DNA from: Comamonadaceae bacterium
GTDB lineage: Bacteria; Pseudomonadota; Gammaproteobacteria; Burkholderiales; Burkholderiaceae_C
Direction: 5' to 3'
Assembly: GCA_027490555.1 (NCBI GenBank)
Contig: JAIXXW010000244.1
Coordinates: 1 to 11,984, forward strand
DNA length: 11,984 nt
In this document: one piece after another, positions 1-5,497 of the stretch
How the letters are laid out: each line of letters opens with the position of its first letter
Position numbering within the stretch: position 1 is the stretch's first letter
Notes under the pieces: generated by a model
What the model saw: only the letters and a program-made list of their open reading frames with translations
Told to the model about the DNA's origin: nothing
Database searches by the model: none
Made by a program: the position numbers and the translations under genes

Positions 1-229
1 CAATTTGCTTGAGCTCGGCGTTGTCCGGGGTGTCGGGCAAGAGCTTGGCGCCGTTCCTGACCGCGTCGATGAAGGACTGCTCGCCCACCGGAAAACTCAT
101 GGACAGGGCGTTGGCATAGGCCGTCAAGAACGCATCGCCTCCGTTCCAGTGGCGTGAGAAACCTTGGCTCAGGTCCACGCTCAGGCGGCGCACGGTCAGC
201 TCGGTCGGGGCGGCAGGGTGGGTGGTCAT
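1..229 (-). CDS. Metal-dependent hydrolase, PF10118-like (partial, N-terminal 76 residues)
   Basis: An open frame runs leftward from an ATG at 227-229 and leaves the window with no stop, so only the N-terminus is seen. Residues near 13-50 carry the pattern RRLSVDLSQGFSRHWNGGD followed by a stretch ending FPVGEQSFIDAVR. The order arginine-rich start, RHW-GGD, then FP-GE--FI-AVR is typical of the predicted metal-dependent hydrolase family PF10118. Members are membrane-associated-looking proteins of about 280 residues whose substrate is not established. No good Shine-Dalgarno precedes the ATG. The gene is divergent from the TetR regulator that starts at 329, with 99 bp between them, so it is a natural candidate target of that regulator. 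The family call is by memory of the motif; the catalytic part lies outside the window. Confidence 0.75.
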   Translation of the reverse strand, partial: MTTHPAAPTELTVRRLSVDLSQGFSRHWNGGDAFLTAYANALSMSFPVGEQSFIDAVRNGAKLLPDTPDNAELKQI

Positions 230-277
230 TGGGTGTGGGCTTGGGAAATGGGACAGAATGTGAGCATTGTTCAGGTT

Positions 278-294
278 TTGCAAAGACCTTGCAA
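278..294. promoter_or_regulatory. Candidate operator: two TTGCAA palindromes one helical turn apart
   Basis: In the 99-bp divergent region between the hydrolase and the TetR gene, the self-complementary hexamer TTGCAA occurs at 278-283 and again at 289-294, an 11-bp period. The first copy also sits inside TTTGCAAA (277-284), flanked by AGGT and ACCT. TetR proteins often bind palindromes in the divergent region beside their own gene, so this is a plausible site. The link to the regulator is inferred from position only. No convincing -35/-10 pair could be assigned on either strand here. Confidence 0.35.
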
Positions 295-328
295 CTCGCG
301 ATCTGCTCAGATTTCACAAAGTCGTCCT

Positions 329-1036
329 ATGCCTGCTGCCAAACCCGCTGCCAAGCCACAAGCCTTGCCCAGCCTGCGTCGCCAGCCCTCGCAGGCGCGT
401 GCACAGCAGACCATGCAGACCTTGTTCAAGGCGGCTGCTCAGATTCTGGAAAAGGAAGGCGAGGGCGGTTTGACCACCAACAAGGTGGCGGCCGCAGCCG
501 GGTTTTCCATCGGCACGCTCTACCAGTACTTCCCGAGCAAGGAGGTGCTGGTGCAGGCCATGGCCGCCCGGGGCCGCGAGATGGTGCTGCAGGCACTGGG
601 GCGTTACCTGAGTGCGCTGGAAGCGCGGCCTGATGTGCGCGCGCTGGACGGGCGGGCGCTGCTGGCAGAGGCGATCCACATCCTGGTCAGCGGCTTTGCC
701 ACCGGCAAGGGCCTGAGCCAGAGCCTGATTCACCTGTGCTGGACCCTGGAAAAGCCCCAGGAGACCGCCAGCGCCGTGCGGCAGGTGGCCGACCGGCTGG
801 CCATTTTTTTCGAACGCATCGACCACCCCGCGCTGCAAACGCCCAGCCCGGCGCTGATGTTTGTGCTGACCCGCTCGGTGATCGGCACCTTGCGCAGCGC
901 CAGTCTGGAAAAATCCCCCTTGCTGGGCAGTCCTGCTTTTGAGGATGCGCTGGTGCAGTTGGCCTGGGCCTTGCTGGCGCGCCCGGATGCCCCTCAAGCC
1001 GCAGCTTTGGCTTTGGGGGCACGGCCCATCAGGTAA
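329..1036 (+). CDS. TetR/AcrR-family transcriptional regulator
   Basis: The 235-residue protein has a TetR N-terminal DNA-binding domain at about residues 24-78. The helix-turn-helix reads VAAAAGFSIGTLYQYFPSKE, with SIGTLYQYF (60-68) as the recognition helix and the SKE signature after it. The remainder is the all-helical ligand-binding and dimerisation half, which is variable in this family and gives no hint of the effector. The frame stays open upstream to an ATG at 164 and another at 248. I chose 329 because upstream residues are low-complexity and would overlap the divergent gene, but no clear ribosome-binding site precedes 329 (248 has a GGGA nearby), so the start is uncertain. The last 43 bp overlap the 3' end of the convergent AhpD-like gene. 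Likely a repressor of itself and the divergent hydrolase. Confidence 0.85.
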   Translation: MPAAKPAAKPQALPSLRRQPSQARAQQTMQTLFKAAAQILEKEGEGGLTTNKVAAAAGFSIGTLYQYFPSKEVLVQAMAARGREMVLQALGRYLSALEARPDVRALDGRALLAEAIHILVSGFATGKGLSQSLIHLCWTLEKPQETASAVRQVADRLAIFFERIDHPALQTPSPALMFVLTRSVIGTLRSASLEKSPLLGSPAFEDALVQLAWALLARPDAPQAAALALGARPIR

Positions 1037-1614
1037 AACTCGGGGTTGGGCATCATGCTGCTGAAACTGGCCATGCGGTTGGACAGGCCGAAGAAGGCGG
1101 TGATGGCCGCGATGTCCCAGATGTCCTCGTCATCGAAGCCGTGCGCGTGCAGGGCTTGAAAGTCGGCTTCCTCCACCTCGTCCGAGTGGAGGCACACCTT
1201 GAGCGCGAAGTCGAGCATCGCGCGTTGGCGCGGGCTGATGTCGGCCTTGCGGTGGTTGATCGCCACCTGATCGGCCACCAAAGGCTTTTTCTCGTAGATG
1301 CGCAGGATGGCGCCGTGTGCCACCACGCAATACAGGCATTTGTTGGCCGCGCTGGTGGCGGTCACGATCATCTCGCGCTCGCCCTTGGTGAGGCCACTCG
1401 TGCGCCCCACCGACTCGGGCACCATCAGCGCATCGTGGTAGGCGAAAAAGGCACGCCACTCGGCCGGGCGGCGGGCAAAAGCCAGAAAGACATGGGGCAC
1501 AAAGCCGGCTTTTTCCTGCACTTCGAGCACTTTGGCGCGGATGTCCTCGGGCAAGTCTTGGATCTCGGGCGCGGGGTAGCGTGGGTTCAAGGCAGGGGCT
1601 GCAGGTGTGCTCAT
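994..1614 (-). CDS. Peroxidase-related / AhpD-like carboxymuconolactone decarboxylase family protein
   Basis: A 206-residue protein of the AhpD-like superfamily. The diagnostic segment is GLTKGEREMIVTATSAANKC (75-94), continuing LYCVVAHG, which gives the redox pair Cys93 and Cys96, with His100 four residues on and Glu80 upstream. In AhpD these positions form the peroxidatic CxxC and proton-relay network. Length and layout fit the uncharacterised peroxidase-related (TIGR01926-type) group rather than mycobacterial AhpD. The start at 1614 is favoured over the upstream in-frame ATG at 1638 because GGAGA lies directly upstream at the right distance. Its 3' end overlaps the TetR gene by 43 bp, and 57 bp separate its start from the divergent CMD gene. 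Probable cytosolic thiol-dependent peroxide or electrophile reduction; physiological substrate unknown. Confidence 0.85.
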   Translation of the reverse strand: MSTPAAPALNPRYPAPEIQDLPEDIRAKVLEVQEKAGFVPHVFLAFARRPAEWRAFFAYHDALMVPESVGRTSGLTKGEREMIVTATSAANKCLYCVVAHGAILRIYEKKPLVADQVAINHRKADISPRQRAMLDFALKVCLHSDEVEEADFQALHAHGFDDEDIWDIAAITAFFGLSNRMASFSSMMPNPEFYLMGRAPKAKAAA

Positions 1615-1671
1615 GGTGTCTCCGGTGGGGCTGGACATTGATTATGCTCAGGGTCCTTTGAGGAGTCTGTC

Positions 1672-2085
1672 ATGTCCAAAACACCGATCGAACAAGCCCG
1701 CGATGCCCGCCCCGATGATGCCGCCTTCCAGGCCGGGCTGACCACACGCACACAGGTCATGGGCCCCGAATACGTGGACCGCGCCTTGGGCGCCGCCACC
1801 GACTACACCATGCCGATGCAGGAATTCATCACCGCCCATGCCTGGGGCCATGTGTGGCAGCGTCCAGGTTTGGACATGAAAACCCGCAGCCTGATCACCG
1901 TGGCCATGCTCGCCGCCCAGGGCAAGCAGCAGGAGCTCAAGGCCCATGTGCGCGGTGCCCTGAACAACGGGGCGACCCCCGAGGAACTGCGCGAGGTGAT
2001 GCTGCACGCCACGGTGTACTGCGGCTTTCCCACGGCCATCGATGCGTTTCGCAGCGTGGCCGAAGTCGTGCAAGCCAAGGCCTGA
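1672..2085 (+). CDS. Carboxymuconolactone decarboxylase (CMD) family protein, PcaC-like
   Basis: The 137-residue length and pattern match single-domain CMD proteins (PF02627). Residues 72-98 read RSLITVAMLAAQGKQQELKA then HVRGALNN, and 102-126 include TPEELREVMLHATVYCGFPT. This is the canonical set of PcaC (4-carboxymuconolactone decarboxylase, beta-ketoadipate pathway), with His92 in the expected active-site helix. There is no CxxC pair, only Cys117, so peroxidase activity of the AhpD kind is unlikely. A strong GAGGAG at 1659-1664 supports the start. No other pca genes are in the window, so a role in protocatechuate breakdown is not supported by context and many such genes are of unknown function. 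It ends 8 bp short of the convergent cupin gene. Confidence 0.85.
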   Translation: MSKTPIEQARDARPDDAAFQAGLTTRTQVMGPEYVDRALGAATDYTMPMQEFITAHAWGHVWQRPGLDMKTRSLITVAMLAAQGKQQELKAHVRGALNNGATPEELREVMLHATVYCGFPTAIDAFRSVAEVVQAKA

Positions 2086-2093
2086 GCCGCAGT

Positions 2094-2372
2094 TCAGTGG
2101 GCCCGTGCCACCCACACGGTGGCGCCCTGCGGGCCATACAGTTCGGCGTGGGGGACATCGCGTGCCAGCCGGAAGGCGTCACCCGCCTTCAGGTGCTTGA
2201 CCTCGTCGCCCACGGTCAGCCAGTACTCGCCCTGGGCCACATAGGCGCTCACATCGAAGGGGTGGGTGTGCGTGTCCAGCTTCAGGTGGGCCGCCCATTC
2301 GCGCACCACGATTTCGTCAAAGCCCTCGTCCATCGATTGGGCGGTGAACGATTCGAGTGTGGGGGTGTTCAT
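2094..2372 (-). CDS. Small cupin-domain protein
   Basis: A 92-residue single cupin barrel. Motif 1 is LDTHTHPFDVSAYVAQGEYW (32-51), giving metal-ligand candidates His35 and His37; the usual glutamate of the motif is replaced or shifted (Asp40 nearby). Motif 2 is AGDAFRLARDVPHAELYGP (63-81), with His75. Three histidines can hold a divalent metal, typical of small cupins whose functions range from dioxygenase to sensor; none can be assigned here. An AAAGGA lies at good distance upstream of the ATG. It lies 12 bp after the FKBP stop on the same strand, so it is probably the last gene of the NMO-FKBP-cupin transcript, and it converges with the CMD gene 8 bp away. Confidence 0.85.
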   Translation of the reverse strand: MNTPTLESFTAQSMDEGFDEIVVREWAAHLKLDTHTHPFDVSAYVAQGEYWLTVGDEVKHLKAGDAFRLARDVPHAELYGPQGATVWVARAH

Positions 2373-2384
2373 GGTCCGATCCTT

Positions 2385-2837
2385 TCATTTGCCGTTGATG
2401 GCGAGCAGTTCGACTTCAAAAAGCAGTGTGGCGTTGGGCGGGATCACGCCGCCCGCGCCGCGTTCACCGTAGGCGGTGGCCGGGGGGCAGGTCAGTTTGG
2501 CGCTGCCGCCGACCTTCATCAGCTGCACACCTTCGGTCCAGCAGGGGATGACGCGATGGAGTGGGAACTCGATGGCCTCGTTGCGCTTGAAAGAGCTGTC
2601 AAATTCCCGGCCATCGGGCAAGGTGCCCCGGTAGTGGACCTTGACCCGGTCGGAGGCTTTGGGGCTGGCCCCGCTGCCTTCCTTGAGCGCGCGGTAGACC
2701 ATGCCCGAGGGGCTGAGTTTGGCCCCTGGCTCTTGGGCGGAGGCCGCGACGACCGGGTTCGAGGCCCAGGCCGGCCAGTTGGTCAGCAGGCCACAGGTCA
2801 AAGCGCTGCAGAGGACAAAATGTGTTTTCATGGTCAT
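2385..2837 (-). CDS. Secreted FKBP-type peptidyl-prolyl cis-trans isomerase
   Basis: A 150-residue protein with a signal peptide (hydrophobic core about 7-20, likely cleavage AWA|SN after residue 25), so it should act in the periplasm. The FKBP domain spans about 60-148. Residues that line the FKBP12 pocket are all present by alignment: Tyr69, Phe79-Asp80, Val96-Ile97, Trp100, Tyr123 and Phe140, with the signature RVIPCWTEGVQLMKVGG. An active prolyl isomerase helping protein folding is expected. The start is either 2837 (MTMKTH) or 2831 (MKTH); neither has a clear ribosome-binding site, and a longer frame from a TTG at 2861 would add a proline-rich stretch before the signal peptide, so it was rejected. 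It sits 27 bp after the nitronate monooxygenase stop and 12 bp before the cupin gene. Confidence 0.9.
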   Translation of the reverse strand: MTMKTHFVLCSALTCGLLTNWPAWASNPVVAASAQEPGAKLSPSGMVYRALKEGSGASPKASDRVKVHYRGTLPDGREFDSSFKRNEAIEFPLHRVIPCWTEGVQLMKVGGSAKLTCPPATAYGERGAGGVIPPNATLLFEVELLAINGK

Positions 2838-2864
2838 GGGTCTGGGTGGTGGTGGGTTCAAAGC

Positions 2865-3800
2865 TTAGCCAAAGGCGCGTTGCTGCGCCAATTGTCCCAG
2901 GCGTGCCGTGATGCGGTGAAACTCGGCCACCGTCTGGTCGATGATCTGCTGGGCTGTCAAGACCTGGTGCACCAGGCCCGCGGACTGGCCCGCCAGGGCC
3001 GGGGCCGCGCCCAGGTCGCCTTGGAAGTACACCTTTTGAATCCCCTGAAAGGCATCGGGCCCCATCAGACCCGCCTCGTGCAGGGGATGGGTGAACGGGG
3101 CTTTCAGGGCGCGTATGCAGGGCGATGATTTCGTGTTGAGCATGTAGGTGCCGGTGGTGCTGGCATCGACAATGGCCTGCTTGTAATGCATGTGCACCGG
3201 GCTTTCGGCGCAGGCCACAAAGCGGGTGCCCATTTGGATGGCCTCGGCCCCCAGGGCAAAGGCGGCCGCCATGCCGCGCCCGTCCACGATGCCGCCGGCG
3301 GCAATCAGGGGCAGGTCGGTTTTTTCCCGGATCGCCTGCAGCAGCACCAGGGTGCTGACTTCTTCTGGGTTTTTGAAGCCACCGCCTTCGGAGCCTTCCA
3401 CCACCAGGCCATCCACCCCGGCATCGGCGCATTTCAGCGCGGCCTCCAGCGTGGGCACGGCATGGTAGACCACGATGCCTGCGGCTTGCAGCGGGGCCAC
3501 AAACTTGGCCGGGCTGCCCGCCGAGGTGGTGACAAACCGGACACCCGAACCGCAGACAAAGCGCAGCATCGCGTCGTCTTTGAGAAAGCGGATGGGCAGG
3601 TTCACCCCGAAAGGCAGACCGGTTTGCCGCATGGCGAGGATTTCCCGCTGGCAGTTCTCGGTTTCTCCCGAAGAGGTTTCGATGATGCCCAGCCCTCCGG
3701 CGCGCGAGACCGCAGTGGCCAGGGGGCTGCGGGCGATCCAGCCCATGGGGGCTTGCAAGATGGGGTAGGTTGCCCCGGTGTGGGCCAGTACGCGGTTCAT
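2865..3800 (-). CDS. Nitronate monooxygenase / 2-nitropropane dioxygenase-like FMN protein
   Basis: The 311-residue TIM-barrel flavoprotein has the family N-terminus YPILQAPMGWIA (12-23), the FMN-phosphate loop LIAAGGIVDGRG (165-176) and MGTRF (190-194). Members oxidise nitronates or act as FabK-like enoyl reductases or other FMN oxidoreductases. The segment equivalent to the catalytic AGGH of class I enzymes reads EGSEGGGFKNP (135-145), placing Phe142 where the base His would be, so classical nitronate oxidation is doubtful. The ATG at 3800 is chosen because the alignment begins there; the frame runs open to 4097 but those residues are antisense to the GST gene. It is divergent from the GST (121 bp between starts) and probably leads the operon with FKBP and cupin. 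Confidence 0.85.
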   Translation of the reverse strand: MNRVLAHTGATYPILQAPMGWIARSPLATAVSRAGGLGIIETSSGETENCQREILAMRQTGLPFGVNLPIRFLKDDAMLRFVCGSGVRFVTTSAGSPAKFVAPLQAAGIVVYHAVPTLEAALKCADAGVDGLVVEGSEGGGFKNPEEVSTLVLLQAIREKTDLPLIAAGGIVDGRGMAAAFALGAEAIQMGTRFVACAESPVHMHYKQAIVDASTTGTYMLNTKSSPCIRALKAPFTHPLHEAGLMGPDAFQGIQKVYFQGDLGAAPALAGQSAGLVHQVLTAQQIIDQTVAEFHRITARLGQLAQQRAFG

Positions 3801-3869
3801 GACGAAGCCTTGAGGTGCAAAATCCCATGATAAGGTGCATGCGCTGGCCGCACAGTCGCCCATCTGTCG

Positions 3870-3886
3870 CCGCCGTCCAGCGGCGG
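3870..3886. other. GC-rich inverted repeat in the NMO/GST divergent region
   Basis: CCGCCG (3870-3875) and CGGCGG (3881-3886) are perfect complements around the 5-nt loop TCCAG. RNA pairing can extend by a G-U and a C-G pair. It lies 36 bp upstream of the GST start. No T-tract follows on either strand, so it is not an intrinsic terminator. It could be an operator or a leader hairpin, but GC-rich repeats of this size also arise by chance here. Confidence 0.3.
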
Positions 3887-3921
3887 TGCCCCCCTGGTTC
3901 TGTATTTGGAAAGGTTGGCCC

Positions 3922-4554
3922 ATGGCTTTGACCCTGTTTGCTTTTGACACCCCCAATGCCCGCAAGATCACCGTGGCCCTGGAGGAAATGGGCCTGGCGT
4001 ATGCCGTGCAGGTGGTGGACATCGGCCGCAACGAGCAATTTGCGCCTGATTTCCTGAAAATCAGCCCCAACAACAAGATTCCGGCTTTGCTGGACACCGA
4101 TGGACCCGAGGGTCAGACCCAGACCGTGTTCGAGTCGGGTGCCATCTTGCTGTACCTGGCCGAAAAAACCGGGCTTTTCTGGCCGGCCCGAGGGCCTGGC
4201 CGCGTGGCTGTGTTGGAGTGGCTGATGTTCCAGGTGGGGGGCTTTGGGCCCGCGCCCGGCCAGGTGCACCACTTCGTGGCCTTGCAGGACGAGGCCGACC
4301 AGCGCTATGGCTTGCAGCGGTTCATGGCGGAAACCCTGCGCCTGTACGGGGTGATGGACCGCAGGTTGGCCGAGCAGGCGTATTTCGCCGGGGATCTGTC
4401 CATCGCGGACTTTGCGATCTTGGGCTGGGTCTGGCGCCACCCGCGCCACCAGGTCGATCTGGCGCAATTTCCGCATGTTCAGCGCTGGTACCAGGCGCTG
4501 ATGGCCCGGCCCGGGGTGCAAAAGGGCTTTGCCGTCGCCTTGCGGCGCGATTGA
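3922..4554 (+). CDS. Glutathione S-transferase family, YfcG-like disulfide-bond oxidoreductase
   Basis: A 210-residue cytosolic GST. The thioredoxin-like half (about 1-85) has DTPNARKITVALEEMGLAY (9-27), with Thr10 and Asn12 in place of the catalytic Tyr or Ser of classical GSTs. The cis-proline is Pro54, and Glu71-Ser72 (FESGAILLYLAEKTG) bind the glutathione gamma-glutamyl group. The helical half has GGFGPAPGQVHHF (106-118) and the capping motif SIADFA (160-165). This pattern matches E. coli YfcG and the related nu class, which reduce disulfides with two bound glutathiones rather than conjugating. GGAAAGG at 3908-3914 supports the ATG at 3922; the frame extends upstream to 3835 without homology-like sequence. 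Divergent from the nitronate monooxygenase-like gene. Class assignment is by motif, substrate unknown. Confidence 0.88.
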   Translation: MALTLFAFDTPNARKITVALEEMGLAYAVQVVDIGRNEQFAPDFLKISPNNKIPALLDTDGPEGQTQTVFESGAILLYLAEKTGLFWPARGPGRVAVLEWLMFQVGGFGPAPGQVHHFVALQDEADQRYGLQRFMAETLRLYGVMDRRLAEQAYFAGDLSIADFAILGWVWRHPRHQVDLAQFPHVQRWYQALMARPGVQKGFAVALRRD

Positions 4555-4602
4555 GGGCGGGCCTGTCGCTGGGCATTTGACCGCATCCGGGCCCGTGCCG
4601 GC

Positions 4603-4632
4603 TTGGACCGGCCGATTCTTGTGGCTTAATAT
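4603..4632 (+). promoter_or_regulatory. Candidate sigma-70 promoter of the 56-residue basic protein gene
   Basis: TTGGAC (4603-4608) and TAATAT (4627-4632) are separated by 18 bp and match the -35 and -10 consensus at 4/6 and 4/6. The hexamers precede an A/T-rich patch and the GGAG of the downstream gene. Predicted start of transcription is near 4639, giving a leader of about 20 nt. The site lies in the 106-bp gap after the GST stop, where no terminator with a T-tract was found. Confidence 0.5.
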
Positions 4633-4660
4633 CGTTTTGAATTTTTTTCCGGAGCCAGAG

Positions 4661-4831
4661 ATGGGCAACAAAATCGTCACCGAAGCAGATCGCAAATTCA
4701 CCCCACCCCTGCCGGCCTTGCCTGGCACCACATTGCGCACCGGCGGCCGTGGCCAGCGTGTGAGCTTGGAGCGCGGTGTGGCCACACGCAGCAAGAAAAA
4801 CCCCGGCAAGCGCTCCAAAAAGGGCGGTTGA
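4661..4831 (+). CDS. Small highly basic protein, 56 residues, function unknown
   Basis: The frame begins MGNKIVTEADRKFTPPLP and ends in the lysine/arginine-rich tail ATRSKKNPGKRSKKGG (41-56). It holds 7 Lys and 7 Arg against 3 acidic residues, a net charge near +11, with a proline-rich middle (15-21) and no hydrophobic segment or cysteines. The composition suggests a nucleic-acid- or ribosome-binding protein, but no known family is recognised. A GGAG (4651-4654) sits at good spacing before the ATG, a promoter candidate lies upstream, and two hairpins including a strong terminator follow, so this is a self-contained transcription unit. The same frame is open further upstream to 4529 inside the GST end; the ribosome-binding site favours 4661. 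Confidence 0.75.
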   Translation: MGNKIVTEADRKFTPPLPALPGTTLRTGGRGQRVSLERGVATRSKKNPGKRSKKGG

Positions 4832-4841
4832 GTTCCGGTGT

Positions 4842-4860
4842 GCCCGGCACTTGGCCGGGC
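4842..4860 (+). other. Hairpin in the 3' UTR of the small basic protein gene
   Basis: GCCCGG (4842-4847) and CCGGGC (4855-4860) form a perfect 6-bp stem with a 7-nt loop. It lies 10 nt after the stop codon and 10 nt before the terminator hairpin, so the transcript would end in two tandem stem-loops. There is no T-tract directly after it. Confidence 0.55.
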
Positions 4861-4869
4861 CAGCGTCCA

Positions 4870-4898
4870 GCCACTGAGGTGTTCAGTGGCTTTTTTTT
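4870..4898 (+). terminator. Strong intrinsic terminator
   Basis: GCCACTGA (4870-4877) pairs perfectly with TCAGTGGC (4883-4890) around the loop GGTGT, followed at once by eight T (4891-4898) and a second run of seven T (4902-4908). It closes the transcript of the 56-residue basic protein and separates it from the MAPEG gene. Confidence 0.93.
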
Positions 4899-4912
4899 CG
4901 GTTTTTTTCGGC

Positions 4913-4924
4913 GCCCCATGGGGC
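4913..4924. promoter_or_regulatory. 12-bp perfect palindrome between terminator and MAPEG gene
   Basis: GCCCCATGGGGC is fully self-complementary and lies between the T-tracts of the upstream terminator and the AGGAGA ribosome-binding site at 4941. Its position in the short leader or promoter of the MAPEG gene makes an operator possible. No -10 element is obvious nearby. Chance is a real alternative in GC-rich sequence. Confidence 0.3.
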
Positions 4925-4951
4925 CGTCCGAACCTCATCCAGGAGAGCCAG

Positions 4952-5344
4952 ATGTTGATTTCTTATGGCGCCATTGTGGTGGCGGGCATCATGCCGGTGG
5001 TGTGTGCGGGCATCGCCAAATCCGGCTTCAAGGGCTATGACAACAGCGATCCGCGCGCCTGGCTGGCGCGTCAAACCGGTTTTCGCGCCCGTGCCAATGC
5101 GGCCCAGGCCAATTGCTTCGAGGCCTTTCCTTTTTTCGCGGTGGGTGTGGTGCTGGCTTTGCTCACCGGGGTGGAGCCAGACACCGTCGACACACTGGCC
5201 ATGGCCTTCATCGCTGCGCGCGTGGCCTATGTGGTCTTCTATGTCACCGACAAAGCCAAATGGCGCACCATCGTCTGGTCTGCGGCCTACCTGGTGGTGG
5301 TGGCGCTGTACGCCCTGGCCATGCTGAATTTGCAGATGCCCTGA
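4952..5344 (+). CDS. MAPEG-family membrane protein
   Basis: A 130-residue inner-membrane protein with four predicted transmembrane helices (about 3-22, 58-75, 79-98, 106-126). Between the first two lies FRARANAAQANCFEAFPFFA (44-63), the Arg-Asn-Glu-Pro pattern that defines MAPEG proteins (membrane-associated proteins in eicosanoid and glutathione metabolism, PF01124). In studied members these residues bind glutathione; bacterial members of this short type are mostly uncharacterised. AGGAGA at 4941-4946 fixes the start at 4952. The frame is open further upstream through the terminator, which cannot be coding for this protein. A nearby GST gene suggests, but does not prove, a shared glutathione theme. 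It ends 43 bp before tRNA-Leu with no terminator between them. Confidence 0.88.
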   Translation: MLISYGAIVVAGIMPVVCAGIAKSGFKGYDNSDPRAWLARQTGFRARANAAQANCFEAFPFFAVGVVLALLTGVEPDTVDTLAMAFIAARVAYVVFYVTDKAKWRTIVWSAAYLVVVALYALAMLNLQMP

Positions 5345-5387
5345 ACAGGCCCGGATGCCCGCACGATCAAGGCACAATATGCACCTG

Positions 5388-5479
5388 GCCCCGGTGGTGA
5401 AATTGGTAGACACACCGGACTTAAAATCCGTTGCTTCCGTAACAGGGGCGTACCGGTTCGATTCCGGTTCGGGGCACCA
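5388..5479 (+). tRNA. tRNA-Leu (anticodon TAA), CCA encoded
   Basis: The acceptor stem GCCCCGG (5388-5394) pairs with TCGGGGC (5469-5475), followed by discriminator A and encoded CCA (5477-5479). The D arm is GTG...CAC with loop AAATTGGTAGA. The anticodon loop CTTAAAA (5420-5426) holds TAA at 5422-5424; the outermost anticodon-stem pair (C-T) is mismatched. The T arm is ACCGG-TTCGATT-CCGGT (5452-5468). A 20-nt variable region (5432-5451), folding as a 5-bp stem with a 7-nt loop, makes it a class II tRNA and supports leucine. It decodes UUA/UUG. A weak -10-like CACAAT lies at 5373-5378 without a recognisable -35. The next gene starts 18 nt after the CCA. Confidence 0.97.
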
Positions 5480-5497
5480 CATTGACTGAGCACCCTC

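Noticed and set aside
1672..2372. Beta-ketoadipate (pca) cluster
   Set aside because: Only one PcaC-like gene is present; no other pca or cat genes or LysR/IclR regulators are in the window.
4597..4620. Terminator after the GST gene
   Set aside because: GCCGG/CCGGC forms only a 5-bp stem and is followed by CGATTCTT rather than a T-tract; it overlaps the better-supported promoter candidate.
4661..4831. Ribosomal protein bTHX as identity for the small basic protein
   Set aside because: Size and charge are similar, but the MGKGD start and the KTRRGKI-type core of bTHX are absent.
2599..4938. Minus-strand open frame of 779 codons
   Set aside because: It runs out of frame through FKBP, nitronate monooxygenase and GST, all with intact recognisable motifs in their own frames; no domain is recognisable in it.
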